This document shows positions 7,548 to 16,674 of a stretch of 64,000 nucleotides of DNA, in pieces. Made by a program: the position numbers and the translations under genes. The DNA lies in contig CAJTRZ010000005.1 in assembly GCA_910578975.1 (NCBI GenBank), positions 90,326-154,325 of the forward strand. The letters run 5' to 3'. The notes beneath the pieces were generated by a model. That model was not told the origin of the DNA. It worked only from the letters and a program-made list of their open reading frames with translations, and ran no database searches. The stretch comes from an uncultured Eubacterium sp. GTDB lineage: Bacteria > Bacillota > Clostridia > Lachnospirales > Lachnospiraceae. Each line of letters opens with the position of its first letter. Within the stretch, counting starts at the first letter, position 1.

Positions 7548-8645
7548 ATGCAGAGTTTCATTAAGAAAGTAATTGTAATGGCGTGTTTTGTAATCAGTTT
7601 TGTATTGTATAGTAGTACAGTGCAGGCAGCCAGCATAATACCATGGTCGAAAACAGAAGATGGAAAATTTGTAAATGGCAATGGGCAGATAATGGAAGGG
7701 GCTACCATGAAAGGAATTGATGTCAGTAAGTGGAATGGTGATATTGATTGGAAGAAGGTAGCTGAAAGTGATGTTGATTATGCTATTATCCGCTGTGGAT
7801 TTGGTGATGATTTTAGTTATCAGGATGATACATATTGGGAAAAGAATGTGAAGGGCTGTGAAGAGAACAATATACCATATGGTGTATATATATATTCATA
7901 TGCAGAAAATGTAAATCAGGCAAAAAGTGAGTTTGCTCATGTTATGAGACTGATACAGGGGCATACATTAAACTTCCCAATCTATTTAGATGTGGAAGAC
8001 AGCGTTCAGGCGAAACTTCCCAAGTCTACATTGACAAAGATTATTAATACCTTTGTAGAAGCAGTACATAATCAGGGATATGAAGTTGGAATTTATGCAA
8101 ATTTGAACTGGTGGACAAATTATATTGATGCATCTATTGCAAATAATCAGACATGGTTTAAGTGGGTAGCCCAGTATAATAACACTGGAACTACATATCA
8201 GGGAATATATCAGATGTGGCAGTGTACTAGTACAGGAAGAGTTAATGGTATCTATGGAGATGTGGATTTGAATTTCTGGTTTGGTCCGGTGAGAACCAGA
8301 CAGTATAATGCAAAGAATGTTCAGTTAACAACGCCACCGCCAAGTGTACCCAAAAAGGTTACAGCACCCGCAAGAGCTTCTATTAAATCTTTAACAAAAG
8401 GAAAGAAAAAGGTAAAAGTTAAGGTGAATAAGGTGTCAGGGGCAAAGGGGTATCAGATACAATATTCCACAAAAAAATCTTTTAAGGGAAAAAAGAGTGT
8501 TCATATAACAGCAAGAACAAAAACAATAAAGAAATTAAAATCAAAAAAGACATATTACTTCAGAGTAAGAGCATATAAACTGAATGGAAAGAAAAAAGTT
8601 TACTCGAAGAAATGGAGTAAAGTGAAAAAAGTAAAAGTGAAGTAG
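7548..8645 (+). CDS. Secreted GH25 lysozyme with C-terminal lysine-rich FN3-like domain
   Basis: The 365-residue protein has a signal peptide (residues 1-29, cleavage near VQAAS). A glycoside hydrolase 25 domain follows: KGIDVSKWNGDIDW carries the first catalytic Asp, and YLDVED carries the Asp/Glu pair. GH25 enzymes cut the muramic acid-glucosamine bond of peptidoglycan. From about residue 275 there is an FN3-like domain very rich in Lys (GYQIQYSTKKSF, TYYFRVRAYK, KKWSKVKKVKVK), which also occurs in the GH16 and transglutaminase-like proteins of this window. It may bind the anionic cell wall. The start at 7548 is set by AAGGGG at 7535-7540. A terminator follows. Confidence 0.92.
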   Translation: MQSFIKKVIVMACFVISFVLYSSTVQAASIIPWSKTEDGKFVNGNGQIMEGATMKGIDVSKWNGDIDWKKVAESDVDYAIIRCGFGDDFSYQDDTYWEKNVKGCEENNIPYGVYIYSYAENVNQAKSEFAHVMRLIQGHTLNFPIYLDVEDSVQAKLPKSTLTKIINTFVEAVHNQGYEVGIYANLNWWTNYIDASIANNQTWFKWVAQYNNTGTTYQGIYQMWQCTSTGRVNGIYGDVDLNFWFGPVRTRQYNAKNVQLTTPPPSVPKKVTAPARASIKSLTKGKKKVKVKVNKVSGAKGYQIQYSTKKSFKGKKSVHITARTKTIKKLKSKKTYYFRVRAYKLNGKKKVYSKKWSKVKKVKVK

Positions 8646-8649
8646 TTTG

Positions 8650-8700
8650 AAACAGATGAGATTATTGGTATGTTATCATAAATCTCATCTGTTTTTTATA
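8650..8700. terminator. Bidirectional terminator between lysozyme and XRE regulator
   Basis: AAACAGATGAGATT (8650-8663) pairs perfectly with 8681-8694, followed by TTTTT. The right end overlaps the 3' end of the regulator gene on the minus strand. Confidence 0.9.
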
Positions 8701-8995
8701 TTTCATCTTTCATGACGGCAACTAAATCCTGAAGTACAGTTATTTGCTGAATGGTAAGTCCTTCTGTATCAATGGCAATAGAGGGCTCGTCTGCGTTCAT
8801 TCCCAGAAGATAATCCGTACTGCAATTATAAAGTTTTGCCAAAGCTAATAGATTTTCCAGACTTGGAGTTCTGTCTCCAGTTTCGTATCCTGAAACAATA
8901 GAAGGAGAAACTTGTAATTTTTGAGCCAATTGCCTTTGTGTGTACCGGTTCTCAGCCCGAAGTAATTTTAATTTATTTGGTAAATCTTTAATCAT
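8696..8995 (-). CDS. XRE-family HTH transcriptional regulator
   Basis: The 99-residue cytoplasmic protein has a Cro/CI-type helix-turn-helix over residues 8-65: LKLLRAENRYTQRQLAQKLQVSPSIVSGYETGDRTPSLENLLALAKLYNCSTDYLLG in outline. A short C-terminal tail of about 35 residues may mediate dimerisation. There is no peptidase or sensor domain. GGAGG on the minus strand lies close upstream of the start at 8995. Only 12 bp separate it from the phospholipase-like gene upstream on the same strand, so the two are probably one operon. Its targets are unknown. Confidence 0.9.
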   Translation of the reverse strand: MIKDLPNKLKLLRAENRYTQRQLAQKLQVSPSIVSGYETGDRTPSLENLLALAKLYNCSTDYLLGMNADEPSIAIDTEGLTIQQITVLQDLVAVMKDEI

Positions 8996-9007
8996 AAATG
9001 GCGCCTC

Positions 9008-9811
9008 CTAGAGAATACAATAGTTTCCATTAAAATCTTTGTGAAATTTGCCTGTTAAGATAGTATCATTGAATGTAGATTTCGTAAAGTTAGTAATAAG
9101 GAAAACAGCTTCATCTACAGAGTTTATAAGTTTATTTAATAAAAACTCACTCTGGTTCTTGCATCTTTCGTTGGAATAAGGCATGATTACATGCCCTTTT
9201 AATTGTTTGTAGTGAAAAGTACTTTTCATTGCAACAGTAATAGTATTTCTTTTCAAACTGCCAGAAGCAACAAAAAATCTTTTCATATGTCGCATCATAC
9301 GAAGGGAATAATAAATATCGCTAATTTTTAACTGAGGAAAGAAAGGTGCCATACTGATAGCAGTCTGTTTCGTATCTGGAACTAATTTATGGATAGGATA
9401 ACTCTCAGGAGCAAAGCCTTCATTTTTCAATATCAGATATTCTAAATCCCCTTCAATTTCTACATGTCCACATCCTGTGTCTCTCATAAACTGATTTACA
9501 TATGGATGACAGATATTATCTAATGTAAAGTGACAGATAAATCCTAAAATATAACTGTATTGAGCACTGTCTATTCCATATTTTTTTATAACAGTGCAGG
9601 CATGCTCCATAAAAGTATAGGTGTCGTTATGGTGCATGGAAATTCCTAATTTCGTCATCTTGCTATTTAAAATGTGAAAAAATAAAAAATCTGGTCCCTG
9701 CAATCCGATTCGAAATGAATCAGGATATTTCTTTATAATTTGTTTTATTTCAATCGGTAGTTTGGGGATTACCAATTTACCGAATTTGTTGTGTGCGTAT
9801 AATGATGGCAT
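9008..9811 (-). CDS. Zinc-dependent phospholipase C family protein
   Basis: The 267-residue protein matches the zinc-dependent phospholipase C/S1-P1 nuclease-like fold seen in many Clostridia. MPSLYAHNKFG carries an N-terminal His. GLQGPDFLFFH contributes Asp and His. MHHNDTYTFMEHA, GFICHFTLDNICHPYVN and GHVEIEGDLE supply further His, Asp and Glu ligands. These are the usual zinc-binding residues of the family. There is no signal peptide, unlike the secreted alpha-toxin type, so an intracellular or housekeeping role is likely. Substrate is unknown. AAGGAG lies about 11 nt before the start. It probably forms an operon with the XRE regulator. Confidence 0.82.
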   Translation of the reverse strand: MPSLYAHNKFGKLVIPKLPIEIKQIIKKYPDSFRIGLQGPDFLFFHILNSKMTKLGISMHHNDTYTFMEHACTVIKKYGIDSAQYSYILGFICHFTLDNICHPYVNQFMRDTGCGHVEIEGDLEYLILKNEGFAPESYPIHKLVPDTKQTAISMAPFFPQLKISDIYYSLRMMRHMKRFFVASGSLKRNTITVAMKSTFHYKQLKGHVIMPYSNERCKNQSEFLLNKLINSVDEAVFLITNFTKSTFNDTILTGKFHKDFNGNYCIL

Positions 9812-10120
9812 AAGTTGTAAAACTCCTTTCTTAATTCATTATATCACAAATGATAAGAAATAATCGTTGGAGAAACCTTAAATAATTTTAGTTTTAATAG
9901 AATAAAATGTTCATATTTACTATGAAATATTATCGTTTGTGCAGAAATCACTATCGTCCACGTAAATGGTGTTGTGAAAAAGAAAATAAATAAATATAAT
10001 TTAAGCGTTTGTATAGAAAAAATTTAAGAATAAATATTAAGGATTCAAATGTATCATGTGTAAAAGATATAAGTTATTAAATTTGTTTAGTGGTGGAAAA
10101 TTTATAGTGGGGTATTCTGT
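9812..10120. other. AT-rich intergenic region without recognisable features
   Basis: This 309-bp gap separates two divergent genes and so must hold both promoters. I found no clear -35/-10 pair, palindrome or RNA structure that I could defend. Confidence 0.4.
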
Positions 10121-10513
10121 ATGGAAGTAAGAAGAAAAACAAATCTTGTTATTATCCTTGTTTTATTTATGATTTTGACAACTGCATGTGGAAAAAAATA
10201 TTCTGATTATCCTAATGTATGGGTTTCTAAAGATGAATGTGTTCGCATAGACCCGGGTGGAATAGCGTATATCAATTATGATGGGATAGATAGTAAGAGG
10301 AATATAAATGTTTTATCGGATAGTGGAAGACAGTATCTTAGATTTTGTTATGGTAAAGTAGGAGATTCGGATACATCTGAATATGTTTGGGAAGCTGAAG
10401 CGGATATAAAAAACGATAAAATGTATTTGTTCTTACGAACCTGCGTCTCGAGAGAGAGTTCGCAAGCGAACTCTTTGTTCTTAAATAAATTTGTGATTAT
10501 ACCTTGTAATTGA
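10121..10513 (+). CDS. Small lipoprotein of unknown function
   Basis: The 130-residue protein starts MEVRRKTNLVIILVLFMILTTACGKK, with lipobox TTAC. The mature domain (VWVSKDECVRIDPGGIAYINYDG, VLSDSGRQYLRFCYGKV, YVWEAEADIKNDKMYLFLRT) reads as a small beta-barrel or lipocalin-like fold. GGGG about 8 nt before the ATG is the ribosome binding site. Near the 3' end, codons 112-118 contain a hairpin (AGAGTTCGC-AA-GCGAACTCT, 10455-10474). The last residues (ESSQANSLFLNKFVIIPCN) may therefore be shaped by an inserted hairpin, and the original C-terminus may have differed. The radical SAM gene starts 65 bp downstream. Confidence 0.75.
   Translation: MEVRRKTNLVIILVLFMILTTACGKKYSDYPNVWVSKDECVRIDPGGIAYINYDGIDSKRNINVLSDSGRQYLRFCYGKVGDSDTSEYVWEAEADIKNDKMYLFLRTCVSRESSQANSLFLNKFVIIPCN
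10455..10480 (+). repeat. Hairpin inside the 3' end of the lipoprotein gene
   Basis: A perfect 9-bp stem (10455-10463 with 10466-10474) with a 2-nt loop is followed by TTGTTCTT. It lies within coding sequence 13 codons before the stop. It could act as a weak intragenic terminator or mark an inserted palindrome. Confidence 0.6.
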
Positions 10514-10578
10514 TAAATAATCATGATAATATAATAAAAAACAGAACAAATGTTCGAAGAAAAAGGGAGGCGCATGTT

Positions 10579-11904
10579 ATGAATATTCAGCAGGATATGG
10601 ACATATCAGAAAAATTAAAAATATTAACAGATGCTGCAAAATATGATGTGGCATGTACCAGCAGTGGTGTTGATAGAGGAAATAATGGAAAAGGTATGGG
10701 AAATACCTATGCCTGTGGTATTTGTCATTCTTTTGCATCAGATGGGAGATGCGTATCATTGTTAAAAATTTTGTATACCAATGAGTGTATTTATGATTGT
10801 AAGTACTGCATTAACAGACGCTCCAATGATGTACCAAGAGCCAGTTTTACACCAGACGAGGTCTGTAAGCTGACAATGGAATTTTACAGACGTAATTATA
10901 TAGAAGGATTGTTTTTAAGTTCTGGTATTTTAAAAAGTCCGGATTATACGATGAGCCTGATTTATGAGACTATATGGAAATTACGCAACGAACATCATTT
11001 TTTTGGATATATTCATGTAAAGGCTATACCGGGAACTTCCCCTGATATTATAGAGAAGATAGGTTTTTTGACAGACAGAATGAGTACAAATCTGGAATTA
11101 CCGACTAGAAAGGGGCTGGAAGAACTGGCACCAAATAAGAGCCATAAGAACATGCTTCGTTCTATGAGGCAGATACAATTGGGGTCAGGTAATCTTATTG
11201 CATCTTCTAGTGATGGGTATCATCTGGTTACTAGAAATGGCAGACAACAGAAATCAAAGTTTGTTCCCGCAGGACAGAGTACACAGATGATTATTGGGGC
11301 GACGCCTGAGACAGATTATCAGTTAATGACCGTCACAGAATACATGTATAAGGAATACAAGATGAAACGAGTGTTTTATTCTGCTTTTGTAGATGTAAAT
11401 CATAATATAGATGCACCTGCACCGATAGGACCTAATCCACTTCTCAGAGAACATCGGTTATATCAGGCAGACTGGCTGCTTAGATATTATAATTTTGAAG
11501 TAAAAGAATTGTTAAATGAGAAGCATCCAAACTTTAATGTGGTATTAGATCCAAAATGTGACTGGGCGATTAATCATCTGGAAAGATTTCCAGTGGAAGT
11601 GATGCGGGCAGACTATTACACATTACTTAGAGTACCGGGACTTGGAGTTCGGTCAGCCAGACGAATTGTATCAGCCAGACGGTATGGGGTACTTGATTTT
11701 GATAGTTTAAAAAAGATGGGAGTGGTTCTGAAAAGGGCTGCGTATTTTATTACATGTAACGGAAAGACGATGTTTCCGTTTAAAATGAATCAGGATTTTA
11801 TTGCCAGAGCGTTGGCAAATGTGGATAGAAAGCAGACTTTTGCAATAGAAGAGGACACCACATACAAACAGATGACGCTCATGGACTTGGAGGCGAAAGT
11901 ATGA
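10579..11904 (+). CDS. Putative DNA modification/repair radical SAM protein
   Basis: The 441-residue protein matches the radical SAM family annotated as putative DNA modification/repair (TIGR03916 type). It carries the 4Fe-4S motif ECIYDCKYC (CX3CX2C), preceded by CGICHSFASDGRC, which may bind a second cluster. The C-terminal part has a helix-hairpin-helix-like segment (LLRVPGLGVRSARRIVSARR, residues near 375) of the sort that binds DNA. GGGAGG at 10565-10570 fixes the start at 10579. The stop overlaps the next gene by 4 bp (ATGA), and that partner is the DUF4130 family with which these proteins are regularly paired. Substrate and reaction are not known to me. Confidence 0.88.
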   Translation: MNIQQDMDISEKLKILTDAAKYDVACTSSGVDRGNNGKGMGNTYACGICHSFASDGRCVSLLKILYTNECIYDCKYCINRRSNDVPRASFTPDEVCKLTMEFYRRNYIEGLFLSSGILKSPDYTMSLIYETIWKLRNEHHFFGYIHVKAIPGTSPDIIEKIGFLTDRMSTNLELPTRKGLEELAPNKSHKNMLRSMRQIQLGSGNLIASSSDGYHLVTRNGRQQKSKFVPAGQSTQMIIGATPETDYQLMTVTEYMYKEYKMKRVFYSAFVDVNHNIDAPAPIGPNPLLREHRLYQADWLLRYYNFEVKELLNEKHPNFNVVLDPKCDWAINHLERFPVEVMRADYYTLLRVPGLGVRSARRIVSARRYGVLDFDSLKKMGVVLKRAAYFITCNGKTMFPFKMNQDFIARALANVDRKQTFAIEEDTTYKQMTLMDLEAKV

Positions 11905-12671
11905 ATCAGATTTATAATAAAAATGTAACACTTGTATGTGATGAAAGTTTTGACGGTATTATGACTGCAGTATATGATGGATGGGTTTTAATGAACAAAG
12001 GGTGTAAAGTTCAGATACATCCAGGGAAAGATTATGCTCCCACATTTTTTTCTCAGTTTGTCCCTATTGAAACAGATATGGACAAGGCGGTAAGAGTAGC
12101 AGAGTCTATTCGTGTGAAAGTATCGGATAAAGCATATCGAATGGTATATGAGGCATGTATGCATTATGATGGAGACAGGGCAGATACCGTGTTTGAGTTT
12201 CTGAAACTGGCATATCCGGTTGGGGCGAGAGTGACACAGATGTTAGCGAATCCCTATGTTATGAGATTAATGGAACTGAAGAGAAAGGTTTTAAATGAAG
12301 CACATCTTTTTAAGGAGTTTTTACGTTTTGATGAATTAAAGGGTGGTGTTTTATATGGAAAGATAGAACCGAAATGTGATGTAATGCCATTTGTCAGTCA
12401 GCATTTCGAGGCACGTTTTCCAGAAGAAGACTGGATTATATATGATGAGAAAAGAAAGAAGGCTGCTGTTCATAAGCATGGTATGGATATTATCGTTGTA
12501 GAGGGGCAGGATATAGAGCAATTAACGAAAAAATTGCAGACAGAGGATGAATATAGAGAATTATGGAAGGTGTTTTTTAATACGATAGGAATCGAATCAA
12601 GGTATAATCCAAAATGCCAGCAGAATCATATGCCAGAGTGGTATCGCAAGAATATGACGGAGTTCAAGTAA
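11901..12671 (+). CDS. DUF4130 / probable DNA metabolism protein (radical SAM partner)
   Basis: The 256-residue protein belongs to the TIGR03915/DUF4130 family that is regularly coded next to the radical SAM protein above and is thought to be uracil-DNA-glycosylase related. Landmarks are YDESFDG-like VCDESFDGIMTAVYDGW at the N-terminus, GARVTQMLANPYVMRLMELKRKVLNEAHLFKEFLRFDEL in the middle, and QQNHMPEWYRKNMTEF at the end. The middle contains a conserved EAHLFKEFLRF-type stretch. It overlaps the upstream gene by 4 bp, so the two are translationally coupled. The job of the pair is inferred to be DNA repair or modification; no direct evidence is visible. Confidence 0.85.
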   Translation: MNQIYNKNVTLVCDESFDGIMTAVYDGWVLMNKGCKVQIHPGKDYAPTFFSQFVPIETDMDKAVRVAESIRVKVSDKAYRMVYEACMHYDGDRADTVFEFLKLAYPVGARVTQMLANPYVMRLMELKRKVLNEAHLFKEFLRFDELKGGVLYGKIEPKCDVMPFVSQHFEARFPEEDWIIYDEKRKKAAVHKHGMDIIVVEGQDIEQLTKKLQTEDEYRELWKVFFNTIGIESRYNPKCQQNHMPEWYRKNMTEFK

Positions 12672-12684
12672 GTGGTGCTAATGC

Positions 12685-12713
12685 TTTACCTTTTCGGTTT
12701 TTAATGTTATACT
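12685..12713 (+). promoter_or_regulatory. Predicted purL promoter
   Basis: TTTACC (12685-12690), a 17-bp spacer and TATACT (12708-12713) lie between the DUF4130 gene and purL. A hairpin ATCGTG/CACGAT starts right after the -10 box, in the expected first bases of the transcript. No purine riboswitch core is visible. Confidence 0.55.
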
Positions 12714-12778
12714 ATCGTGTGTGGTTTTGCCACGATATAAAGAGGAAAAAGAGATATTGTACAAACCAGGAGGAACCG

Positions 12779-15700
12779 ATGAGTAAAGTTAAGCGAGTTT
12801 ATGTGGAAAAGAAAGCCCCTTATGCTGTAAAGGCAAAAGAATTGACAGAGGATATTAAGGGCTATCTTGAAATTGACGGATTAAAAGAAGTAAGAGTGTT
12901 AGTAAGATATGATGTAGAAAATTTATCAGATAATACTTACTCAAAAGCACTTACCAGTGTATTTTCAGAGCCACCGGTAGATGATGTATATGAGGAGACA
13001 TTCCCTTATGATGAAGCAACATCAAAGGTATTTAGTGTGGAATATTTACCGGGACAGTTTGACCAGAGAGCTGATTCTGCTGTACAGTGTGTTAAGTTTT
13101 TAAACGAAGATGAAAATCCTGAAATTAAAACAGCCACAACATATGTATTGGTTGGGGAGATTACAGATGCACAGTTTGAGCAGATTAAGAATTATTGTAT
13201 CAATCCTGTAGATTCAAGAGAAACAGGGCTTGAAAAACCAGAGACATTGGTTACAGAATTTGAAGAACCGGCAGATGTTATCATATTTGACGGTTTTAAA
13301 GATATGGAAGAAACTCCACTGAAGGAACTTTACGATTCTCTTGGACTTGCTATGACATTTAAGGATTTCTTGCATATTCAGAATTATTTTAAAACTGAAG
13401 AAGACAGAGATCCATCAATGACTGAAATCAGAGTACTTGACACTTATTGGTCAGATCATTGTCGTCATACTACTTTTAATACAGAACTCACAGATGTTAA
13501 ATTTGATGAGGGTTATTATAATGAGCCTATTGTAAAAACATACGAGGATTATCTTGAAACAAGAAAAGATGTCTTTGGTGAGAGAAAGGACAAGTTTGTC
13601 TGTCTTATGGATTTGGCATTGATTGCTATGCGTAAATTAAAGAAAGAAGGCAAGCTGGACGATCAGGAAAAATCAGACGAAATTAATGCTTGTAGTATTG
13701 TTGTGCCAGTAGAAGTAGACGGTCAGACAGAGGAATGGCTGGTAAACTTTAAGAATGAGACACATAATCATCCTACAGAGATTGAGCCTTTTGGTGGTGC
13801 TGCAACTTGTCTTGGTGGTGCTATCAGAGATCCATTGTCAGGTAGAACATATGTATATCAGGCAATGCGTGTAACGGGTGCTGCTGATCCTACTAAGTCC
13901 ATGAGTGAGACACTTAGTGGGAAACTTCCACAGAAGAAGTTAGTTCAGGGGGCAGCTGATGGATATAGTTCATATGGTAACCAGATTGGACTTGCTACTG
14001 GTTTAGTAAAAGAAATATATCATCCGGACTACGTTGCGAAGAGAATGGAGATTGGTGCAGTTATGGGTGCTGCTCCAAGACGTGCAGTTCAGAGACTTAC
14101 ATCTGATCCAGGAGACATTATTGTATTACTTGGTGGTAGAACAGGACGTGACGGATGTGGTGGTGCTACAGGTTCATCAAAGATTCATACAGAAGAATCT
14201 ATTGAGACATGTGGTGCAGAAGTTCAGAAGGGTAATGCGCCGACTGAGCGTAAATTACAGAGATTATTTAGAAGAGAAGAAGTTAGTCATATTATTAAAA
14301 AGTGTAACGACTTTGGTGCCGGTGGTGTATCAGTTGCTATCGGTGAGCTGGCTGACGGACTTCACATTAATTTAGATAAAGTTCCAAAGAAATATGCAGG
14401 TTTAGATGGCACAGAGATTGCTATCTCAGAATCACAGGAGCGTATGGCTGTAGTGGTTGATCCGGCAGATGTGGAACAGTTCTTAACATATGCCAATGAA
14501 GAAAATCTAGAGGCTACAGTTGTGGCAGAGGTAACAGAAGCCCCTAGACTGGTTCTTGAGTGGAGAGGAAAAGAAATTGTAAATCTTTCTCGTGCATTCC
14601 TTGATACAAATGGTGCACATCAGGAAACTTCTGTAGAGGTGGATATGCCGGCAAAGGAAAAGAACTTCTTCAATAAGCCAGAAGTAGAAGATGTAAAAGA
14701 AAAATGGTTAGAAACTCTTTCTGATTTGAATGTATGTTCACAGAAAGGTCTTGTAGAAAAATTTGATGGTTCTATTGGAGCGGGTTCTGTATTTATGCCA
14801 CATGGAGGTAAATATCAGAAGACTGAAACACAGACTATGGTAGCAAAGTTACCAGTTCTTACAGGAAAGTGTGATACAGTTACCATGATGAGTTATGGTT
14901 TTGATCCATACTTATCCAGCTGGAGCCCATACCATGGAGCAATGTATGCAGTGGTAGATTCTATCGCTAAGATTGTAGCGAATGGCGGTGATTATAAGAA
15001 GATTCGTATGACATATCAGGAGTACTTTAGAAGAATGACAGAAAACCCACGTCGTTGGAGTCAGCCGTTTGCGGCACTTCTTGGTTCTTATGATGCCCAG
15101 ATGGGATTTGGTCTACCATCAATTGGTGGAAAGGATAGTATGTCAGGTACATTTAATGATATTGATGTACCACCGACACTTGTTTCATTTGCAGTGGATG
15201 TAGCAAAAGAAAAGGATATTATTACACCAGAATTTAAAGCTGCCGGAAATAAGATTGTAAAATTCGAGATTAGTAAAGATCAGTATGACAAACCAGTATA
15301 TGAAGAAATTATGAAACTTTATGACGAGATTCATGAGATGATTCAAAATGGTGTGATTGTTTCAGCTTATGCAGTAGATGGTAAAGGTGTGATTCCTGCT
15401 GTCAGCAAGATGGCATTTGGAAATAATATTGGTGTCAGCATTAGTGGTAATATTCCGGGAGCAGATTTATTTGCACCAGGATTTGGTGATATTGTTGCAG
15501 AAATCCCAGCAGATAAGTTAGATGTGATTACTGCAAGTTATGTTCTTTTGGGTGAAACAAATGACAAGCAGACATTTGAATATGGTGATGATGTGATTCC
15601 AATGGCTGATGCATTAAAAACATGGGAAAAACCGTTAGAAAAGGTGTTCCCTACAAGAAGTCATAAGGATACTTCTATCCTTAATACTCCGATATATGAT

Positions 15701-16534
15701 AAGGGAAGTATTTATGTATGCAGGAACAAGATTGCAAAACCTACAGTATTCATTCCGGTATTCCCAGGAACAAACTGTGAGTATGATACTGCAAAAGCTT
15801 TTGAAAATGCAGGAGCAAATGTGATTACAAAGGTATTTAAGAATTTAACACCAGAAGATATCAGAGATTCTGTTAAGATTTTTGAAGATGCTATCAATCA
15901 GGCACAAATTATTATGTTCCCAGGTGGATTTAGTGCAGGTGATGAACCGGATGGTTCTGCAAAATTCTTTGCAACAGCATTTAGAAACGCAAAGATTGAG
16001 GAAGCAGTTCATAAGTTGTTAAATGAGAGAGATGGATTGGCTCTTGGTATTTGTAACGGATTTCAGGCTTTAATTAAACTTGGATTAGTTCCAAATGGAA
16101 AGATAACAGGACAGGATATTAATTCACCTACACTGACATATAACACAATTAACCGCCATGTTTCCAAGATGGTTTATACAAAGGTTGTTTCAAATAAATC
16201 TCCTTGGTTACAGGAAGCACAGTTAGATGGAGTATATGTAAATCCTGCATCTCATGGTGAAGGAAGATTTGTTGCACCGGAAGAAACAATTAAAGAATTG
16301 TTCGCTAACGGTCAGGTTGCAACACAATATGTAAATCAGGAAGGACAACCTACAATGGACGAAGAATGGAACGTAAATGGTTCTTATATGGCGATTGAAG
16401 GTATTACAAGTCCAGACGGAAGATGCTTTGGTAAGATGGCTCATATTGAGCGTAAAGGTACATCCGTTGCCACAAACATATACGGTGAACAAGACCTTAA
16501 AGTCTTTGAATCCGGTGTGCACTACTTTGCGTAA
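12779..16534 (+). CDS. purL: Phosphoribosylformylglycinamidine synthase, single-chain form
   Basis: PurL converts FGAR, glutamine and ATP to FGAM in de novo purine synthesis. This is the long one-chain form (1251 residues) that fuses PurS-like, synthetase and glutaminase parts. Many Firmicutes instead have three separate proteins. The synthetase part shows LDTYWSDHCRHTTFNTEL near residue 220, NETHNHPTEIEPFGGAATC, and LGGRTGRDGCGGATGSS. The class I glutaminase at the C-terminus shows VFPGTNCEYDTAKAF, GGFSAGDEPDG, the nucleophile Cys in LGICNGFQALI, and the His-Glu pair in ASHGEGRF. AGGAGG at 12768-12773 selects the start at 12779. Other purine genes are 13 kb downstream. Confidence 0.97.
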   Translation: MSKVKRVYVEKKAPYAVKAKELTEDIKGYLEIDGLKEVRVLVRYDVENLSDNTYSKALTSVFSEPPVDDVYEETFPYDEATSKVFSVEYLPGQFDQRADSAVQCVKFLNEDENPEIKTATTYVLVGEITDAQFEQIKNYCINPVDSRETGLEKPETLVTEFEEPADVIIFDGFKDMEETPLKELYDSLGLAMTFKDFLHIQNYFKTEEDRDPSMTEIRVLDTYWSDHCRHTTFNTELTDVKFDEGYYNEPIVKTYEDYLETRKDVFGERKDKFVCLMDLALIAMRKLKKEGKLDDQEKSDEINACSIVVPVEVDGQTEEWLVNFKNETHNHPTEIEPFGGAATCLGGAIRDPLSGRTYVYQAMRVTGAADPTKSMSETLSGKLPQKKLVQGAADGYSSYGNQIGLATGLVKEIYHPDYVAKRMEIGAVMGAAPRRAVQRLTSDPGDIIVLLGGRTGRDGCGGATGSSKIHTEESIETCGAEVQKGNAPTERKLQRLFRREEVSHIIKKCNDFGAGGVSVAIGELADGLHINLDKVPKKYAGLDGTEIAISESQERMAVVVDPADVEQFLTYANEENLEATVVAEVTEAPRLVLEWRGKEIVNLSRAFLDTNGAHQETSVEVDMPAKEKNFFNKPEVEDVKEKWLETLSDLNVCSQKGLVEKFDGSIGAGSVFMPHGGKYQKTETQTMVAKLPVLTGKCDTVTMMSYGFDPYLSSWSPYHGAMYAVVDSIAKIVANGGDYKKIRMTYQEYFRRMTENPRRWSQPFAALLGSYDAQMGFGLPSIGGKDSMSGTFNDIDVPPTLVSFAVDVAKEKDIITPEFKAAGNKIVKFEISKDQYDKPVYEEIMKLYDEIHEMIQNGVIVSAYAVDGKGVIPAVSKMAFGNNIGVSISGNIPGADLFAPGFGDIVAEIPADKLDVITASYVLLGETNDKQTFEYGDDVIPMADALKTWEKPLEKVFPTRSHKDTSILNTPIYDKGSIYVCRNKIAKPTVFIPVFPGTNCEYDTAKAFENAGANVITKVFKNLTPEDIRDSVKIFEDAINQAQIIMFPGGFSAGDEPDGSAKFFATAFRNAKIEEAVHKLLNERDGLALGICNGFQALIKLGLVPNGKITGQDINSPTLTYNTINRHVSKMVYTKVVSNKSPWLQEAQLDGVYVNPASHGEGRFVAPEETIKELFANGQVATQYVNQEGQPTMDEEWNVNGSYMAIEGITSPDGRCFGKMAHIERKGTSVATNIYGEQDLKVFESGVHYFA

Positions 16535-16674
16535 GCAAAGCCATGCATAAATAAAAAGAGAGAAACTCGATGAAAGTTTACTTTCGAGAGAGTATCCCTC
16601 TTTTTATTTATATAGGGCGCAGCCCGACAGCGAGAAGAAGCGAAGCGAAATCGAGCTGTAGCATGGATTTGCTT
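16533..16674 (+). repeat. Intergenic terminator-repeat element, copy after purL
   Basis: The segment is bounded by AAGCAAAGCCATGC (16533-16546) and GCATGGATTTGCTT (16661-16674), inverted with one mismatch. The left end begins within the purL stop codon. It contains a terminator stem (16547-16560 with 16598-16611, ATAAATAAAAAGAG arms) and then GGGCGCAGCCCGACAGCGAG...CGAGCTG. The layout matches the panC element at 4882-5014. A partial second copy (CGCAGCCCGACAGCGAGA) lies at 16693-16710. Confidence 0.65.
16547..16611. terminator. Terminator after purL
   Basis: A 14-bp perfect stem, 16547-16560 with 16598-16611, has a smaller CTCGA/TCGAG hairpin inside. The right arm is CTC followed by TTTTTATTTAT. 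It is embedded in the repeat element. Confidence 0.85.

Noticed and set aside
12614..12778. Longer purL start inside the DUF4130 gene
   Set aside because: The extra 55 residues have no family resemblance, overlap another gene and lack a ribosome binding site; AGGAGG at 12768 marks the true start.
12672..12778. Purine riboswitch upstream of purL
   Set aside because: The conserved purine-aptamer core and three-way junction are not visible; only a simple short hairpin follows the promoter.
14034..14375. 113-codon frame inside purL
   Set aside because: Wholly inside purL in another frame, with no independent start signals or family features.
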